Assembly: GCA_964607245.1 (NCBI GenBank)
Contig: CAZSIB010000001.1
Coordinates: 124,001 to 188,000, forward strand
DNA from: CAZLPZ01 sp964607245
GTDB lineage: Bacteria; Pseudomonadota; Alphaproteobacteria; Micavibrionales; Micavibrionaceae
Length of the DNA: 64,000 nucleotides
Direction: 5' to 3'
The position numbers were made by a program, and so were the translations under genes. Below, piece after piece: positions 7,817-16,730 of this stretch; the stretch's first letter is position 1; each line of letters opens with the position of its first letter. The notes under the pieces were generated by a model. The model was not told the DNA's origin, did no database searches, and was given only the letters and a program-made list of their open reading frames with translations.

Positions 7817-8314
7817 CTATTTATACGCTTTATACGGGTCGGCGATGCCGAGACCTGCCAGAATCTGGCGTTCCAGGCCCTCCATCGTACGGGCCTGGCC
7901 GCTGGTTTCATGGTCGTATCCGCATAAATGCAGGGCGCCATGAACGATCAGGTGGAGCGTATGGGCGGCAAAGGTCTTTTTCTCGGCCTTGGCTTCGCGG
8001 TCGATAACGCCGTGGGCAAGCACAATATCTCCCAGCATGACGGGAAGTCCAGGGCCCGCGGGTTCCGTATCAATCGGGAAAGAAAGCACGTTTGTGGGGG
8101 TGTTTTTCCTGCGGTGGTCACGGTTGAGCTCCGCCATATCCGCGTCGTTTGTGAGGATGATATTGATCTCGTAGGCTTTATGGCGGAGTTTGAGCTTGTG
8201 TTGGGAGAGGATGGCCGTTTCGAGGGCGATACGGATTTTATTCTTAAGGCGCGTGATTTTGGGTTGCCAGGCGGCATCCTCGACCATGACAGAGAGGTTC
8301 AGGGCGACGTCCAT
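7817..8314 (-). CDS. ybeY: Endoribonuclease YbeY, 16S rRNA 3'-end maturation
   Basis: A 165-residue metal-dependent RNase of normal length. The zinc motif H-x3-H-x5-H is seen as HLIVHGALHLCGYDH near residues 127-141, and the family's TDVLSFP-like element appears as TNVLSFP. YbeY acts in 16S rRNA maturation and late 70S quality control. The gene lies 8 bp after the PhoH-family ATPase gene, the classic ybeZ-ybeY pair. The corC and lnt genes that usually follow in alphaproteobacteria are absent; a palindromic repeat comes next. Confidence 0.95.
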   Translation of the reverse strand: MDVALNLSVMVEDAAWQPKITRLKNKIRIALETAILSQHKLKLRHKAYEINIILTNDADMAELNRDHRRKNTPTNVLSFPIDTEPAGPGLPVMLGDIVLAHGVIDREAKAEKKTFAAHTLHLIVHGALHLCGYDHETSGQARTMEGLERQILAGLGIADPYKAYK

Positions 8315-8322
8315 GTTTTGGG

Positions 8323-9357
8323 TCAGGTGGATTTTGTTTTCTTGTCGCGTTTATTATACGCGCCGACGATTCGGCCGACGAGCGGATGGCGGACAACGTC
8401 TTTTTCACTAAATTCCACGACATCAATGCCGTTCACGCCCTTGAGGACTTGAAGCGCATCGACGAGGCCGGATTTGGTGCCGGGCGGCAGATCAATTTGC
8501 GAGGGGTCACCGGTGATGACCATGCGCGATCCTTCACCCAGGCGGGTCAAAAACATCTTCATTTGCATGGTTGTCGTGTTCTGGGCCTCATCCAAAATGA
8601 CGAAGGCGCGGGCGAGCGTGCGTCCCCGCATAAAGGCCAGGGGCGCGACCTCAATAATTTCCGAGATCATGGCCTTTTCAAGTTTATCGCGGAACATGAC
8701 ATCGGCGAGTGCGTCATACAGCGGGCGGAGATAAGGATCAATCTTTTCCTTCATATCGCCGGGAAGGAAGCCCAGACGTTCACCGGCCTCAATCGCCGGG
8801 CGGCACAGAATAACGCGGTCGATTTTATCGGCCTGAAGCATGGCGATTGCGGCGGCAGCAGCGATATAGGTTTTGCCTGTTCCCGCCGGGCCCAACCCAA
8901 AAACGCAGTCGTGTTTCAAGATGGATTCGATATACGTGGCCTGGGTCTCATTCCGCGGATAAACCGTGCGTTTGGTTGTTTTAAGCGCGTATTTTTCTTG
9001 CGAGAGGGATTTCAGATCGTGCCGATCATCGGTGATTTTCTCGCCCTTGCCCGTGCGGTTATGTTGGGCCAGGCGGACCGCATCTTCGACATCTTCGGGG
9101 GTGAGATCGTCCCGCACGTGGAGAAGTTCATAAAGCCCATCAAGGATTTGTTCGGCGAGTTTGACATCGGCCGGTTGGCCGGAAATCAGGATGTGATTGC
9201 CGCGGTCATGGATTTCGACCCCCAGTTTTTCTTCCAACATCTCGAGGTGTTCGTGGCCGATACCGAACAGGGCCAAGGCCTTGTCCTTATCTTCGAAAAC
9301 CAGATGTGCGTGGGAAAGGGGAGTCTTTTCAGAACGAGGAGTAGATTTTTTGCCCAT
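8323..9357 (-). CDS. ybeZ: PhoH-family ATPase (YbeZ)
   Basis: A 344-residue PhoH-like NTPase. The N-terminal region (about 20-110) carries the KH-like segment of this family. Walker A is GLGPAGTGKTYIAA near residue 155, Walker B is FVILDEAQN near 251, and the conserved TGDPSQIDLP follows. PhoH proteins are RNA-associated ATPases or helicases that work with YbeY, encoded next door in the same operon. The start MGKKSTPRS gives the usual length. Confidence 0.94.
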   Translation of the reverse strand: MGKKSTPRSEKTPLSHAHLVFEDKDKALALFGIGHEHLEMLEEKLGVEIHDRGNHILISGQPADVKLAEQILDGLYELLHVRDDLTPEDVEDAVRLAQHNRTGKGEKITDDRHDLKSLSQEKYALKTTKRTVYPRNETQATYIESILKHDCVFGLGPAGTGKTYIAAAAAIAMLQADKIDRVILCRPAIEAGERLGFLPGDMKEKIDPYLRPLYDALADVMFRDKLEKAMISEIIEVAPLAFMRGRTLARAFVILDEAQNTTTMQMKMFLTRLGEGSRMVITGDPSQIDLPPGTKSGLVDALQVLKGVNGIDVVEFSEKDVVRHPLVGRIVGAYNKRDKKTKST

Positions 9358-9475
9358 AAGTCCATGATGACAAAGAAAAATGCCAGGGTCAAGGGTTGTG
9401 ACGTCGATTCATCCGGTGTTAATAATAATACATTACAATATCGCTAATGGTTTAATTCTTCATGGAGGGAAGATC

Positions 9476-9721
9476 ATGACAGAAATGGGAGATGCTTTTC
9501 GGCACATGTGTCATGAAAAACGTCGACGAGGTAGTGTTGTTGGGCTAGAGGCAACGGCGCCAGAAAAACATATCATCGCATTTCTACAAGATACATTGGT
9601 GGATGGATCTCAGGGAATTATTGCCGCAACGAAGGGAAAAGAATTGCCTAGTTGTAAAACTACAAATAGTGGAGGCCAAACATCCAACGTTCCCTATCAA
9701 CCGCCCAAGCTTAAAACCTAG
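9476..9721 (+). CDS. Small hypothetical protein (81 aa)
   Basis: The ATG at 9476 is preceded by a strong Shine-Dalgarno, GGAGGGA at 9464-9470. The 81-residue product has a basic N-terminal half (CHEKRRRG), one amphipathic helix (KHIIAFLQDTLVDG) and a polar Gly/Pro tail. It has no membrane segment and no motif I know. It stands 52 bp before cckA in the same direction and could be co-transcribed. The ribosome-binding site is the best evidence that it is real. Confidence 0.5.
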   Translation: MTEMGDAFRHMCHEKRRRGSVVGLEATAPEKHIIAFLQDTLVDGSQGIIAATKGKELPSCKTTNSGGQTSNVPYQPPKLKT

Positions 9722-9773
9722 CCGCAATAACTTGCCCTTTGCGGTTTTGATTTGATTCTGGCACTCTAGGGGC

Positions 9774-12275
9774 ATGAGTCCAGATCCCATCGATAATCGC
9801 GATTTTATTGCACGTCATCACAAAATGGATCGGCCGGTATCGGGAAAAGCCCGCGCCCGGGCGATCACACCTTTCGTCATTTTGCTGATGATGATTCTCT
9901 ATATCGCGTTGTTCCTTGTCGCGGCCTATGTCATGGGGCTGTATCACCAGATTTTTATTCTAGGCGTCGCGCTGTTTGGGATGACGTTTATCGCGGCCTA
10001 TGCTGCCGTGCGAATTCTTCAGATCGTCCGGATTCAAGATCATGAACGCGCGGTCCTGCACAGTATGATGGAGAATAGTTCGATCGGGCGATTGGTGACC
10101 GATGCGCGCGACCGTACCGTCTTTGTCAATGAGGCGTTTGCAGAACATTTTCAAGGGAACCCCCCAACCCTTGCGGGGCTTTATACCCTTTTCCGGGATA
10201 ACCCCGAGGCCGAGGGGGTTATTCGCGCGATGGCCGATACCGCGCATCGCGGGCTGATCGATATTTTGGATCTGAGCCTTGGGGAAGGGGATGACGCGCG
10301 TCATGTGCGCTTGACGGCCAAGCCCGTGCCCGAATTTCCAGGCTATTTGCATTGGCTTTTACAAGATGTGACAGATCAGCGGGTCAAAGACCGTGAGGTC
10401 GCGGAAGAGCGGGAAAAACTGATTGATTTTACCGACAACGCGCCCGTTGGATTTTTTTCGGTTGATGAGACAGGCCGATTTGTTTTTGTGAATGCGACAC
10501 TCGCCCGATGGCTTTCCGAAGATATGAACCGTTTGGCCAATCGGCGCTTGCATGACTATTTGATGGATCCGCCGGTTGATGATGCGCCGTATGATGTCTT
10601 GCCCGGTGGCGGCGTGCGACAGGTGGGTGAAATTCGGATGAAAGGCCCGCAGGGCCAGATTATTTTGGCAGGGGTGAACCAGGTTGTTGTTCATGAACCG
10701 GATGGGCGCGTGCGGACCCGCGCGGTGATCAGTGATCTCACCTCTGAACGCAAAATGCGGCAAGCGTTACAAGCTTCCGAAGATCGATTCCAACGTTTCT
10801 TTGATGAGGCGCCACTTGGGATTGCGCTTATCGATAAATCATACTTGATCAAAGATTGTAATGGGGCGCTCGCGCATATGCTGGGGATGCCGATTCCCGA
10901 TGTTGAGGGCAAAAATCTGGATGTGTTTTTAGACAGCGATCATCCCGATGATACGCTTCATATGCTGCATGCAATGGAGCAGGGGCAGCCCTTGCCGCCG
11001 ATTGAGTTACGGTTAAAGGGCGCGCGCGAACCGATTTCGGTGCAGTTACATGCCCGTAAATTCCGCGATGGCGACGAGATTGTTTTGCACTTTATTGATC
11101 TCTCGCGGCAAAAGGCACTTGAGGCGCAATTTGTCCAATCCCAAAAAATGCAGGCAATTGGTCAGCTTGCCGGTGGGGTCGCGCATGATTTTAATAACTT
11201 GCTCACCGCCATGATTGGCTTTTGTGATTTGCTCTTGTTGCGGCACAAGCCCAGCGACCCCTCGTTTGGGGATATCAATCAGATCAAGCAAAACGCGAAC
11301 CGTGCGGCGAATTTGGTGCGGCAACTTTTGGCGTTTTCGCGCCAACAAACCTTGCGACCCAAGGTCCAAGACGTGACCGATATCTTGATCGAGGTCTCGC
11401 ATTTAATCCGCCGCTTGATTGGTGCAAATATCGAACTGAACCTGATCCATGGGGCGGATTTGGGGTCCGTGAAAGTTGATGAAGGACAGATGGAGCAGGT
11501 GCTTATCAACTTGGCCGTGAATGCCCGTGACGCGATGCCGGACGGGGGCAAGTTGACAATTGAAACACGCCCGGTGCATACGGATATTCCGATGCAGCGC
11601 GGGGCAGAGGTGATGCCTCCCGGCGACTGGGTCTCGATTATCGTTCAAGATACCGGAACCGGGATGCCCGCCGATGTGATGGCGCGTATTTTTGAACCCT
11701 TCTTTACGACCAAGCCCGTGGGGCAGGGAACGGGCCTCGGTCTCTCGACCGTGTACGGCATTATGCGCCAGACAGGGGGGTTCGTGCATGTCGAATCGGC
11801 TCTTTTTAAGGGCACAACATTTACCTTATACCTGCCGCGTGTTGCGGCGGAGGCTGTGGTGGCCCTTGCGCAGGCGCCCGCGCGCTTAACGCCTCAGGAT
11901 TTAACTGGAACAGCGCGGATCTTATTGGTGGAAGATGAGGACGCCGTGCGGAGCTTTTCAACCCGGGCGCTCACGAATAAAGGATATCAAGTTTTGGCGG
12001 CGTCGAGTGGTGAAGAAGCCGTCAGTGTCTTTGAACGCGAACAGGGTAACGCGCCTGTTGATTTATTGATCACCGATGTCGTGATGCCGAATATGGACGG
12101 GCCCACCGTTGCGCGCGAAATTCGCGCCAAAAATCCAGACATGAAAATTATTTTCATTTCGGGATATACCGAAGACCGATTGAAAGATTACATGGGTCCC
12201 GGTATTTTCTTCCTCCCCAAGCCGTTCACATTGAAACAACTGGCCGAGAAGGTGAAGGATGTTTTGGGGACGTAG
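9774..12275 (+). CDS. cckA: Cell-cycle hybrid histidine kinase CckA
   Basis: An 833-residue membrane kinase with the CckA order of domains. Two transmembrane helices (about 32-75) are followed by PAS-like regions (about 85-200, 215-330 and 335-450). HisKA has the phosphorylated His471 in GGVAHDFNNLL. The ATPase domain has an N box (NLAVNARDAMP) and a G box (GTGLGLSTVYG). A C-terminal receiver has Asp768 in LLITDVVMPNMDG. The GGVAHDFNNLLTA form of the H box is typical of CckA. In alphaproteobacteria CckA phosphorylates CtrA through ChpT to time division, flagella and pili. chpT and ctrA are not in the window, but CtrA-box-like sites are (14500 and 32302). Confidence 0.9.
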   Translation: MSPDPIDNRDFIARHHKMDRPVSGKARARAITPFVILLMMILYIALFLVAAYVMGLYHQIFILGVALFGMTFIAAYAAVRILQIVRIQDHERAVLHSMMENSSIGRLVTDARDRTVFVNEAFAEHFQGNPPTLAGLYTLFRDNPEAEGVIRAMADTAHRGLIDILDLSLGEGDDARHVRLTAKPVPEFPGYLHWLLQDVTDQRVKDREVAEEREKLIDFTDNAPVGFFSVDETGRFVFVNATLARWLSEDMNRLANRRLHDYLMDPPVDDAPYDVLPGGGVRQVGEIRMKGPQGQIILAGVNQVVVHEPDGRVRTRAVISDLTSERKMRQALQASEDRFQRFFDEAPLGIALIDKSYLIKDCNGALAHMLGMPIPDVEGKNLDVFLDSDHPDDTLHMLHAMEQGQPLPPIELRLKGAREPISVQLHARKFRDGDEIVLHFIDLSRQKALEAQFVQSQKMQAIGQLAGGVAHDFNNLLTAMIGFCDLLLLRHKPSDPSFGDINQIKQNANRAANLVRQLLAFSRQQTLRPKVQDVTDILIEVSHLIRRLIGANIELNLIHGADLGSVKVDEGQMEQVLINLAVNARDAMPDGGKLTIETRPVHTDIPMQRGAEVMPPGDWVSIIVQDTGTGMPADVMARIFEPFFTTKPVGQGTGLGLSTVYGIMRQTGGFVHVESALFKGTTFTLYLPRVAAEAVVALAQAPARLTPQDLTGTARILLVEDEDAVRSFSTRALTNKGYQVLAASSGEEAVSVFEREQGNAPVDLLITDVVMPNMDGPTVAREIRAKNPDMKIIFISGYTEDRLKDYMGPGIFFLPKPFTLKQLAEKVKDVLGT

Positions 12276-12309
12276 GCGGGATCCGCGATCATGTCGGGGA
12301 TAAGGCTTT

Positions 12310-13245
12310 TTAAACCTTCCCCGTCATATCCGGGACAGCGGTGAATAAATCTGCGACCAGGCCATAATCGGCCACAGCAAAAATCGGGGCGTCGGGGTCT
12401 TTGTTAATCGCGACGATGACTTTTGAGTCCTTCATTCCGGCCAGGTGTTGGATGGCCCCGGAAATACCAACAGCGATGTAAAGATCTGGCGCCACGATTT
12501 TTCCGGTTTGCCCGACTTGATAATCATTCGGAACATATCCGGCGTCGACCGCTGCGCGTGATGCGCCCACGGCCGCCCCCAGTTTATCCGCGAGTGCATC
12601 GATAATTTTGAAATTTTCCGCCGATCCAACCCCGCGCCCGCCCGAGACAACAATACGCGCCGCCGTGAGTTCGGGACGTTCGGAGGTGGAAGTTTCGCGG
12701 TTCACAAAACGGGTCGTTCCGGCGTCCATGGCCCCGATGATTTTTTCAATGCTGGCCGTGCCGCCCGTGCCTGGCGCGGCGGTAAAATTCGTTGTGCGAA
12801 TAGTCATGACTTTGATCGCGTCACTGGATTTAACCGTGGCAATTGCATTTCCGGCATAGATGGGGCGGCGGAACGTATCAGGTGCGTCAATGCCAATGAC
12901 ATCGGAAATTTGCTGGACATCCAGGAGCGCCGCGACGCGGGGCAGCAGATTTTTTCCAAAGGAGGTGGCGGGGGCCAAAACATGCGTATAGCCGCCCGAT
13001 TTAATTGTATTCACGATTAAAGCAGTTGCATTTTCAGGCAGGCCATGGGCCAGCAAGGGGTCATCCGCGACAAGAATTTTTTGAAGCCCAGCGATTTGTG
13101 CCGCTGATTTTGCCGCGTCGTCGACATTCTGGCCCATGACCAAAACATGCACGGGGCCTTGGAGTTGTGCCGCGGCGCCGACGGCGGCGTGTGTTGCGGG
13201 TTTTAAAATACTGTCGATGACTTCGGCGATGATGAGGATGGGCAT
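12310..13245 (-). CDS. etfA: Electron transfer flavoprotein alpha subunit
   Basis: A 311-residue EtfA of normal length. The FAD-binding C-terminal domain (about 190-311) shows SGGRGVGS, the VGASRAAVDAGY element, QVGQTGK and the NKDPDAPIF signature. EtfAB takes electrons from acyl-CoA and other flavin dehydrogenases and passes them to the quinone pool through ETF-QO. It follows etfB with a 1-bp gap, so the two subunits are made from one message. Confidence 0.97.
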   Translation of the reverse strand: MPILIIAEVIDSILKPATHAAVGAAAQLQGPVHVLVMGQNVDDAAKSAAQIAGLQKILVADDPLLAHGLPENATALIVNTIKSGGYTHVLAPATSFGKNLLPRVAALLDVQQISDVIGIDAPDTFRRPIYAGNAIATVKSSDAIKVMTIRTTNFTAAPGTGGTASIEKIIGAMDAGTTRFVNRETSTSERPELTAARIVVSGGRGVGSAENFKIIDALADKLGAAVGASRAAVDAGYVPNDYQVGQTGKIVAPDLYIAVGISGAIQHLAGMKDSKVIVAINKDPDAPIFAVADYGLVADLFTAVPDMTGKV

Positions 13246-13246
13246 G

Positions 13247-14008
13247 TTAAATCACTTTCGCTTCGTTCTTTAATTTATCAATCAACGTATCCACATCGGG
13301 CACTTTGACCCCGCCTTTGCGTTTATCGGGTTCGGCGACTTTCACGATGCTTAAACGCGGCGTGATGGTGACGCCCAAACTGTCAGGGGTCATGGTCGCA
13401 AGCGGTTTTTGTTTCGCCTTCATAATATTGGGTAGGGCGGCATAGCGCGGGGTATTTAAACGCAAATCCGTGGTCACAATGGCGGGCAGGGTGAGGGAGA
13501 GGGTTTCAAGGCCGCCATCCACTTCGCGGGTCACGTGCGCGGTCGTGCCATCAACACTTAATTTTGAAATAAAGGTTCCTTGCGGCCACCCAAGCAAGGC
13601 CGAGAGCATTTGGCCGGTTTGGTTCGAATCATCATCAATTGCCTGTTTTCCCATGATCACAAGGTTTGGATTTTCTTGTGCCACAATCGCCTTTAAAATT
13701 TTCGCAACGGAGAGGGGTTCAACGGATGTGTCGGTCGGAAGGTCGGTCGTAACCAAAATACCGCGATCCGCCCCCAGCGCCATGGCGGTGCGGATAACGT
13801 CTTGGGCAACGGCGGGGCCGATGGTGACGATAACGATCTCGGTTGCCTTGCCCGATTCTTTTAAACGTACGGCTTCCTCGACCGCGATTTCATCAAACGG
13901 GTTCATGGACATTTTGGCCCCCGCAAGATCAATGCCGGTACCGTCCGGTTTCACCCGGGCTTTCACGTTATAATCAAGGACGCGTTTGATCGGAACAAGG
14001 ATTTTCAT
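13247..14008 (-). CDS. etfB: Electron transfer flavoprotein beta subunit
   Basis: A 253-residue EtfB. The family features are visible: MKILVPIKRVLDYNVK at the N-terminus, SMNPFDEIAVEEAVRLKE, and the AMP-binding/recognition-loop region GKQAIDDDSNQTGQMLSALL. It forms the soluble FAD/AMP heterodimer with EtfA, encoded directly downstream. A small HIG1-like membrane protein gene precedes it by 18 bp and appears to be in the same operon. Confidence 0.97.
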   Translation of the reverse strand: MKILVPIKRVLDYNVKARVKPDGTGIDLAGAKMSMNPFDEIAVEEAVRLKESGKATEIVIVTIGPAVAQDVIRTAMALGADRGILVTTDLPTDTSVEPLSVAKILKAIVAQENPNLVIMGKQAIDDDSNQTGQMLSALLGWPQGTFISKLSVDGTTAHVTREVDGGLETLSLTLPAIVTTDLRLNTPRYAALPNIMKAKQKPLATMTPDSLGVTITPRLSIVKVAEPDKRKGGVKVPDVDTLIDKLKNEAKVI

Positions 14009-14026
14009 GAAGATACCTGTTGTGAA

Positions 14027-14221
14027 TTAGTGCCCGGCCAAAAGGGCAAGAGCAAAAAGGAGGAGGGCCACGCCCTGAAGAACGATGCGCAGGCGCATAA
14101 GGCGATTCCCGTAGCGTTGATTAAAATCGCCGCCGCGGGCCATACCCACCACGCCCAAGACCAAGGTGGCGAGGACGGCCAGCATCGCCAAAGATAAAGC
14201 CGAAACAAGAAAAATATTCAT
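14027..14221 (-). CDS. Small twin-transmembrane HIG1-like protein
   Basis: From the ATG at 14221 the product is 64 residues: a hydrophobic helix (about 4-25), a short basic loop (GGDFNQRYGNRLMRLR) and a second hydrophobic helix (about 45-62). The order TM, NRLMRLRIVLQ, TM is that of the HIG1 domain, small membrane proteins linked to cytochrome oxidase and hypoxia response. A 17-codon upstream extension is possible but less likely. The position directly before etfBA suggests a link to respiratory electron flow, which is inference. Confidence 0.7.
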   Translation of the reverse strand: MNIFLVSALSLAMLAVLATLVLGVVGMARGGDFNQRYGNRLMRLRIVLQGVALLLFALALLAGH

Positions 14222-14611
14222 ACGGATTAGGATAGCGAGAGTCGCGTATGTGTCAAAGGGGGATATCGTCAAGAAAGAGGGGTAGTATTATAAGTATTAT
14301 AATATCAATTTTATTAAATATAATTTGTGTCCTCGTGTAAATTAGAGTATTCGCTTGTATAAATTAAGTGTTCCAAAAATAGAAAAAGTATAATAAGGGC
14401 GCTTTTTTATAATTACATAAAGTTTTATATAAAATTCTTTCTATTTTTCAGAATATTCGAATAGATATATTTGCCGATAGGATAGCTAGGGGCGGTTTTT
14501 TAACGTTTTATTAGATAGTCTCGCGCTATCCTAAAATTATGGTTAGGGGGACGTCGGTGATCAATTGCGCCTCTTTCAGCCAGTTTCAACCAAGACGAAG
14601 GAGATCGATCG
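14222..14611. other. AT-rich intergenic region upstream of the Flp pilin, with a CtrA-box-like site
   Basis: No gene is supported in these 390 bp. Positions 14280-14470 are strikingly AT-rich compared with their surroundings. A CtrA-like site TTAA-N7-TTAG lies at 14500-14514, one base from the TTAA-N7-TTAA consensus. An inverted repeat AGGATAGC/GCTATCCT (14479-14486 and 14525-14532) flanks it. The pilin start at 14612 has a good Shine-Dalgarno (AAGGAG). CtrA control of the pilin, as known for Caulobacter pilA, would fit. Confidence 0.4.
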
Positions 14612-14800
14612 ATGATTATCAAATTACTCGCCATGAAAGATGCCTATTTAGCCCGTGAAGATGGTGCGACGGCGATTGAGTATGGCTTGATTGCGGCTGG
14701 TATTGCGCTTGCAATTTCTGCAGCCGTGCTTGCATTCGGTGACCAATTGACAGCCCTGTTTGAAAACATGGGCGATACATTGGCCGACGCGCAGAACTAA
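14612..14800 (+). CDS. flp: Flp/Fap-type pilin
   Basis: A 62-residue type IVb pilin. A short leader ending in Gly is followed by ATAIEYGLIAAGIALAIS, the hydrophobic assembly helix of the Flp family with its Glu and Tyr. The prepilin peptidase is expected to cut after the Gly in REDG. The C-terminus is short (FENMGDTLADAQN), as in other Flp subunits. No cpa or tad genes for processing and assembly are in the window, so they must lie elsewhere. A terminator follows directly, so the pilin is probably expressed alone at high level. Confidence 0.93.
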   Translation: MIIKLLAMKDAYLAREDGATAIEYGLIAAGIALAISAAVLAFGDQLTALFENMGDTLADAQN

Positions 14801-14819
14801 ACTCTGCTCTTATTCCTGG

Positions 14820-14858
14820 AACCCCCGTCTGGAAACAGCCGGGGGTTTTGGGGTTTTT
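14820..14858 (+). terminator. Rho-independent terminator after the pilin
   Basis: AACCCCCG and CCGGGGGTT form a strong GC stem with a loop of about 11 nt, followed by TTGGGGTTTTT. It lies 20 bp after the pilin stop codon and separates the pilin from the DotM operon. Confidence 0.8.
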
Positions 14859-15017
14859 ATACCTATTTTTAATCCATTTTCTGCGATTTTTCTGCTTTTA
14901 CGGCTGGACCCGGCTGTATATTTTTTGATAATATATGCGCGTGTTGCGTCGGGCTCCCTTGGGGCACCGATTGCCGCGCTTGTCCTTGTTTGATTCACGC
15001 CGACTGAGCTGGTTTTT

Positions 15018-16226
15018 ATGGCCGAACGTAAAGATACCAATACGACCTATGCCTTTGGGTGGCTGTTGATGGCGTTTGTGCTGTTCGTTGTGGGTGCCAT
15101 CTTTTGGTATTACAACAAATACGAAATCATGAGCGTGGCGCGTTGGGTGCGTTGGGCCGAGTTGCGGTTTGTCATGTTGTTTGTGGATAACGACCGAGTC
15201 GTTTTGTCGGGGAATGGGGGCGCGCCCATCACGCTTGCGCGGTTTGCTGATATGGTGGCAAACACAACAAAGACAGATTTAACGCCGGCGATGATTGCGG
15301 TGATCTCGAACGTCACCATGAAATTTTATTTGGTCTTTATTTCTGCCGGTATGATTTTAATGGCCTTGTGGGCGATGTTTTATGGTCCGTCAACCCAGTA
15401 TCGGCGGCGCTATGATCTGGGTGGGTTGCTGGGGGCCCAGGCGAAGACATTCCCGTATATGACGCCGCTTGCCGATTTTGATCCCACGAAACAACCCTTT
15501 CGTGCGCCGGGTGCGCCAGTGCCGGCGGAACTTCCCCCCTTTGCCGAGGCGTTATCGCCCGAGGAGTGGATTGCGTATTGCGGGATCCCCACCCTGACCG
15601 ACCGAGGGATTGATCAAAACGCGACCGCCAAGGCGTTTTCCCGTCAACTGGGCGGGTCATGGCGTGGATGGAAGGCGATGAAGCCTTATCGCCAGGTGTT
15701 GCTTGCCGCTTTTTGTTTGCGTGCAGCCCGCAAGCGGAGCGAATCCGACAAGATGCTGGGGGATCTGGCCTTGTGCTGGCGTCAAGGGCGGTTGAACCTT
15801 GATTCAAAATTGCTGCGTCAGGCGCGCGCAATTTTGCGTAATGAAAAAGTATCCGGCAAAGTGTTACAGCGGGCGAATATGCACGCGTTTGAAACAACAG
15901 CCTTGCTGCGCGCGCTTGCGACCGCTCGCGAAGAAGGGGGTGTGTTGGCACCGGCGACGTTTATTTGGCTTCGGGCCTATGATCGCAATTTGTGGTATCC
16001 GCTCAATAATTTGGGCCGTAACGCCTTTCACATGGAAGCTCTGGGGGCGATGGCGCATTATAAGGCCGAGAAATTGATCGGCCGGCCCATCGTACGTCCC
16101 AAAATTGAAGGCGCGGTCCAAGCCCTTGCCGATTATATGAAGAGCTATCGTGCGCGACCGATCCCAGAGGTTGATTATCGTGGGAGCAAGCGCCGGGCGA
16201 TTAAAAAAGTGGGGCGCGCGGCATAA
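15018..16226 (+). CDS. dotM: DotM/IcmP-type coupling-complex protein (type IVB secretion)
   Basis: A 402-residue protein with the DotM/TrbA layout: two N-terminal transmembrane helices (about 13-31 and 105-123) around a periplasmic loop, then a large cytoplasmic domain. The C-terminal domain has the family's pattern, with HAFETTALLRALATAREEGG, ATFIWLRAYDRNLWYPLNNL and GAMAHYKAEK. In Legionella DotM pairs with the ATPase DotL and binds substrates. In IncI plasmids the homologues TrbA and TrbC serve conjugation. The next two genes complete a DotM-x-DotL operon. No Dot/Icm core genes (dotB, dotC, dotD, dotG, dotH) are in view. Confidence 0.85.
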   Translation: MAERKDTNTTYAFGWLLMAFVLFVVGAIFWYYNKYEIMSVARWVRWAELRFVMLFVDNDRVVLSGNGGAPITLARFADMVANTTKTDLTPAMIAVISNVTMKFYLVFISAGMILMALWAMFYGPSTQYRRRYDLGGLLGAQAKTFPYMTPLADFDPTKQPFRAPGAPVPAELPPFAEALSPEEWIAYCGIPTLTDRGIDQNATAKAFSRQLGGSWRGWKAMKPYRQVLLAAFCLRAARKRSESDKMLGDLALCWRQGRLNLDSKLLRQARAILRNEKVSGKVLQRANMHAFETTALLRALATAREEGGVLAPATFIWLRAYDRNLWYPLNNLGRNAFHMEALGAMAHYKAEKLIGRPIVRPKIEGAVQALADYMKSYRARPIPEVDYRGSKRRAIKKVGRAA

Positions 16227-16730
16227 ATGACGATGCAATCAAATCTTTTGATGAAACCAACGGCGATTATTCGTGGCGATCATTTGGTCATGAATTTGCC
16301 CGATGCCGTTAACCCTGTGGTGTGGCAATTTGATGTGGCGCGTGTGCAGGCGGCGTCAATCGAAGTGCGCGCGAATGATCAACATCAATACGTTCTGCGG
16401 TTGAAATCCGTAGATGGCAGCACCCAAGATATTGCGACCTATGGAACGCGCGATGCGGCGGTGCATGTGTTATCGGTTATTCACGGCGCGTTTCTTCCCG
16501 TACAACAAGGCTCTGGCGCCGTTCAAGAAAATATGCGGACACAAGAGGTCAGCGGATTACCGCGGCGGTCATGGATCGTTGCAGGGGTCGCTTTTGTTCT
16601 TTTTGTTCTGATGGTGAGCGTTTTATTTCGTGGGGCATCCACGACAAACACGGCCCCGGATTCTGTTTCGGCGCCGCCTGTGGGCGTGCCGCTTCCTGCG
16701 GATGATGTCTTACGGGGGCGGATGCCATGA
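16227..16730 (+). CDS. Hypothetical single-pass membrane protein between dotM and dotL
   Basis: Its ATG directly follows the dotM stop, and its own stop overlaps the dotL start (ATGA), so it is translationally locked into the operon. The 167-residue product has a cytoplasmic-looking beta-rich domain (about 1-110) and one transmembrane helix (about 113-132, IVAGVAFVLFVLMVSVLF). A short Pro/Ala-rich segment follows. There is no lipobox and no thioredoxin CxxC, so it is not a TrbB equivalent, although it sits where trbB does between trbA and trbC. It may be a lineage-specific coupling-complex subunit. Confidence 0.7.
   Translation: MTMQSNLLMKPTAIIRGDHLVMNLPDAVNPVVWQFDVARVQAASIEVRANDQHQYVLRLKSVDGSTQDIATYGTRDAAVHVLSVIHGAFLPVQQGSGAVQENMRTQEVSGLPRRSWIVAGVAFVLFVLMVSVLFRGASTTNTAPDSVSAPPVGVPLPADDVLRGRMP

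Noticed and set aside
8386..9447. Plus-strand open frame of 353 codons opposite the PhoH-family gene
   Set aside because: Antisense shadow of a well-conserved ATPase gene.
15337..15951. Minus-strand open frame of 204 codons opposite dotM
   Set aside because: Low-complexity Arg/Pro/Ser product typical of antisense frames; dotM explains the region.
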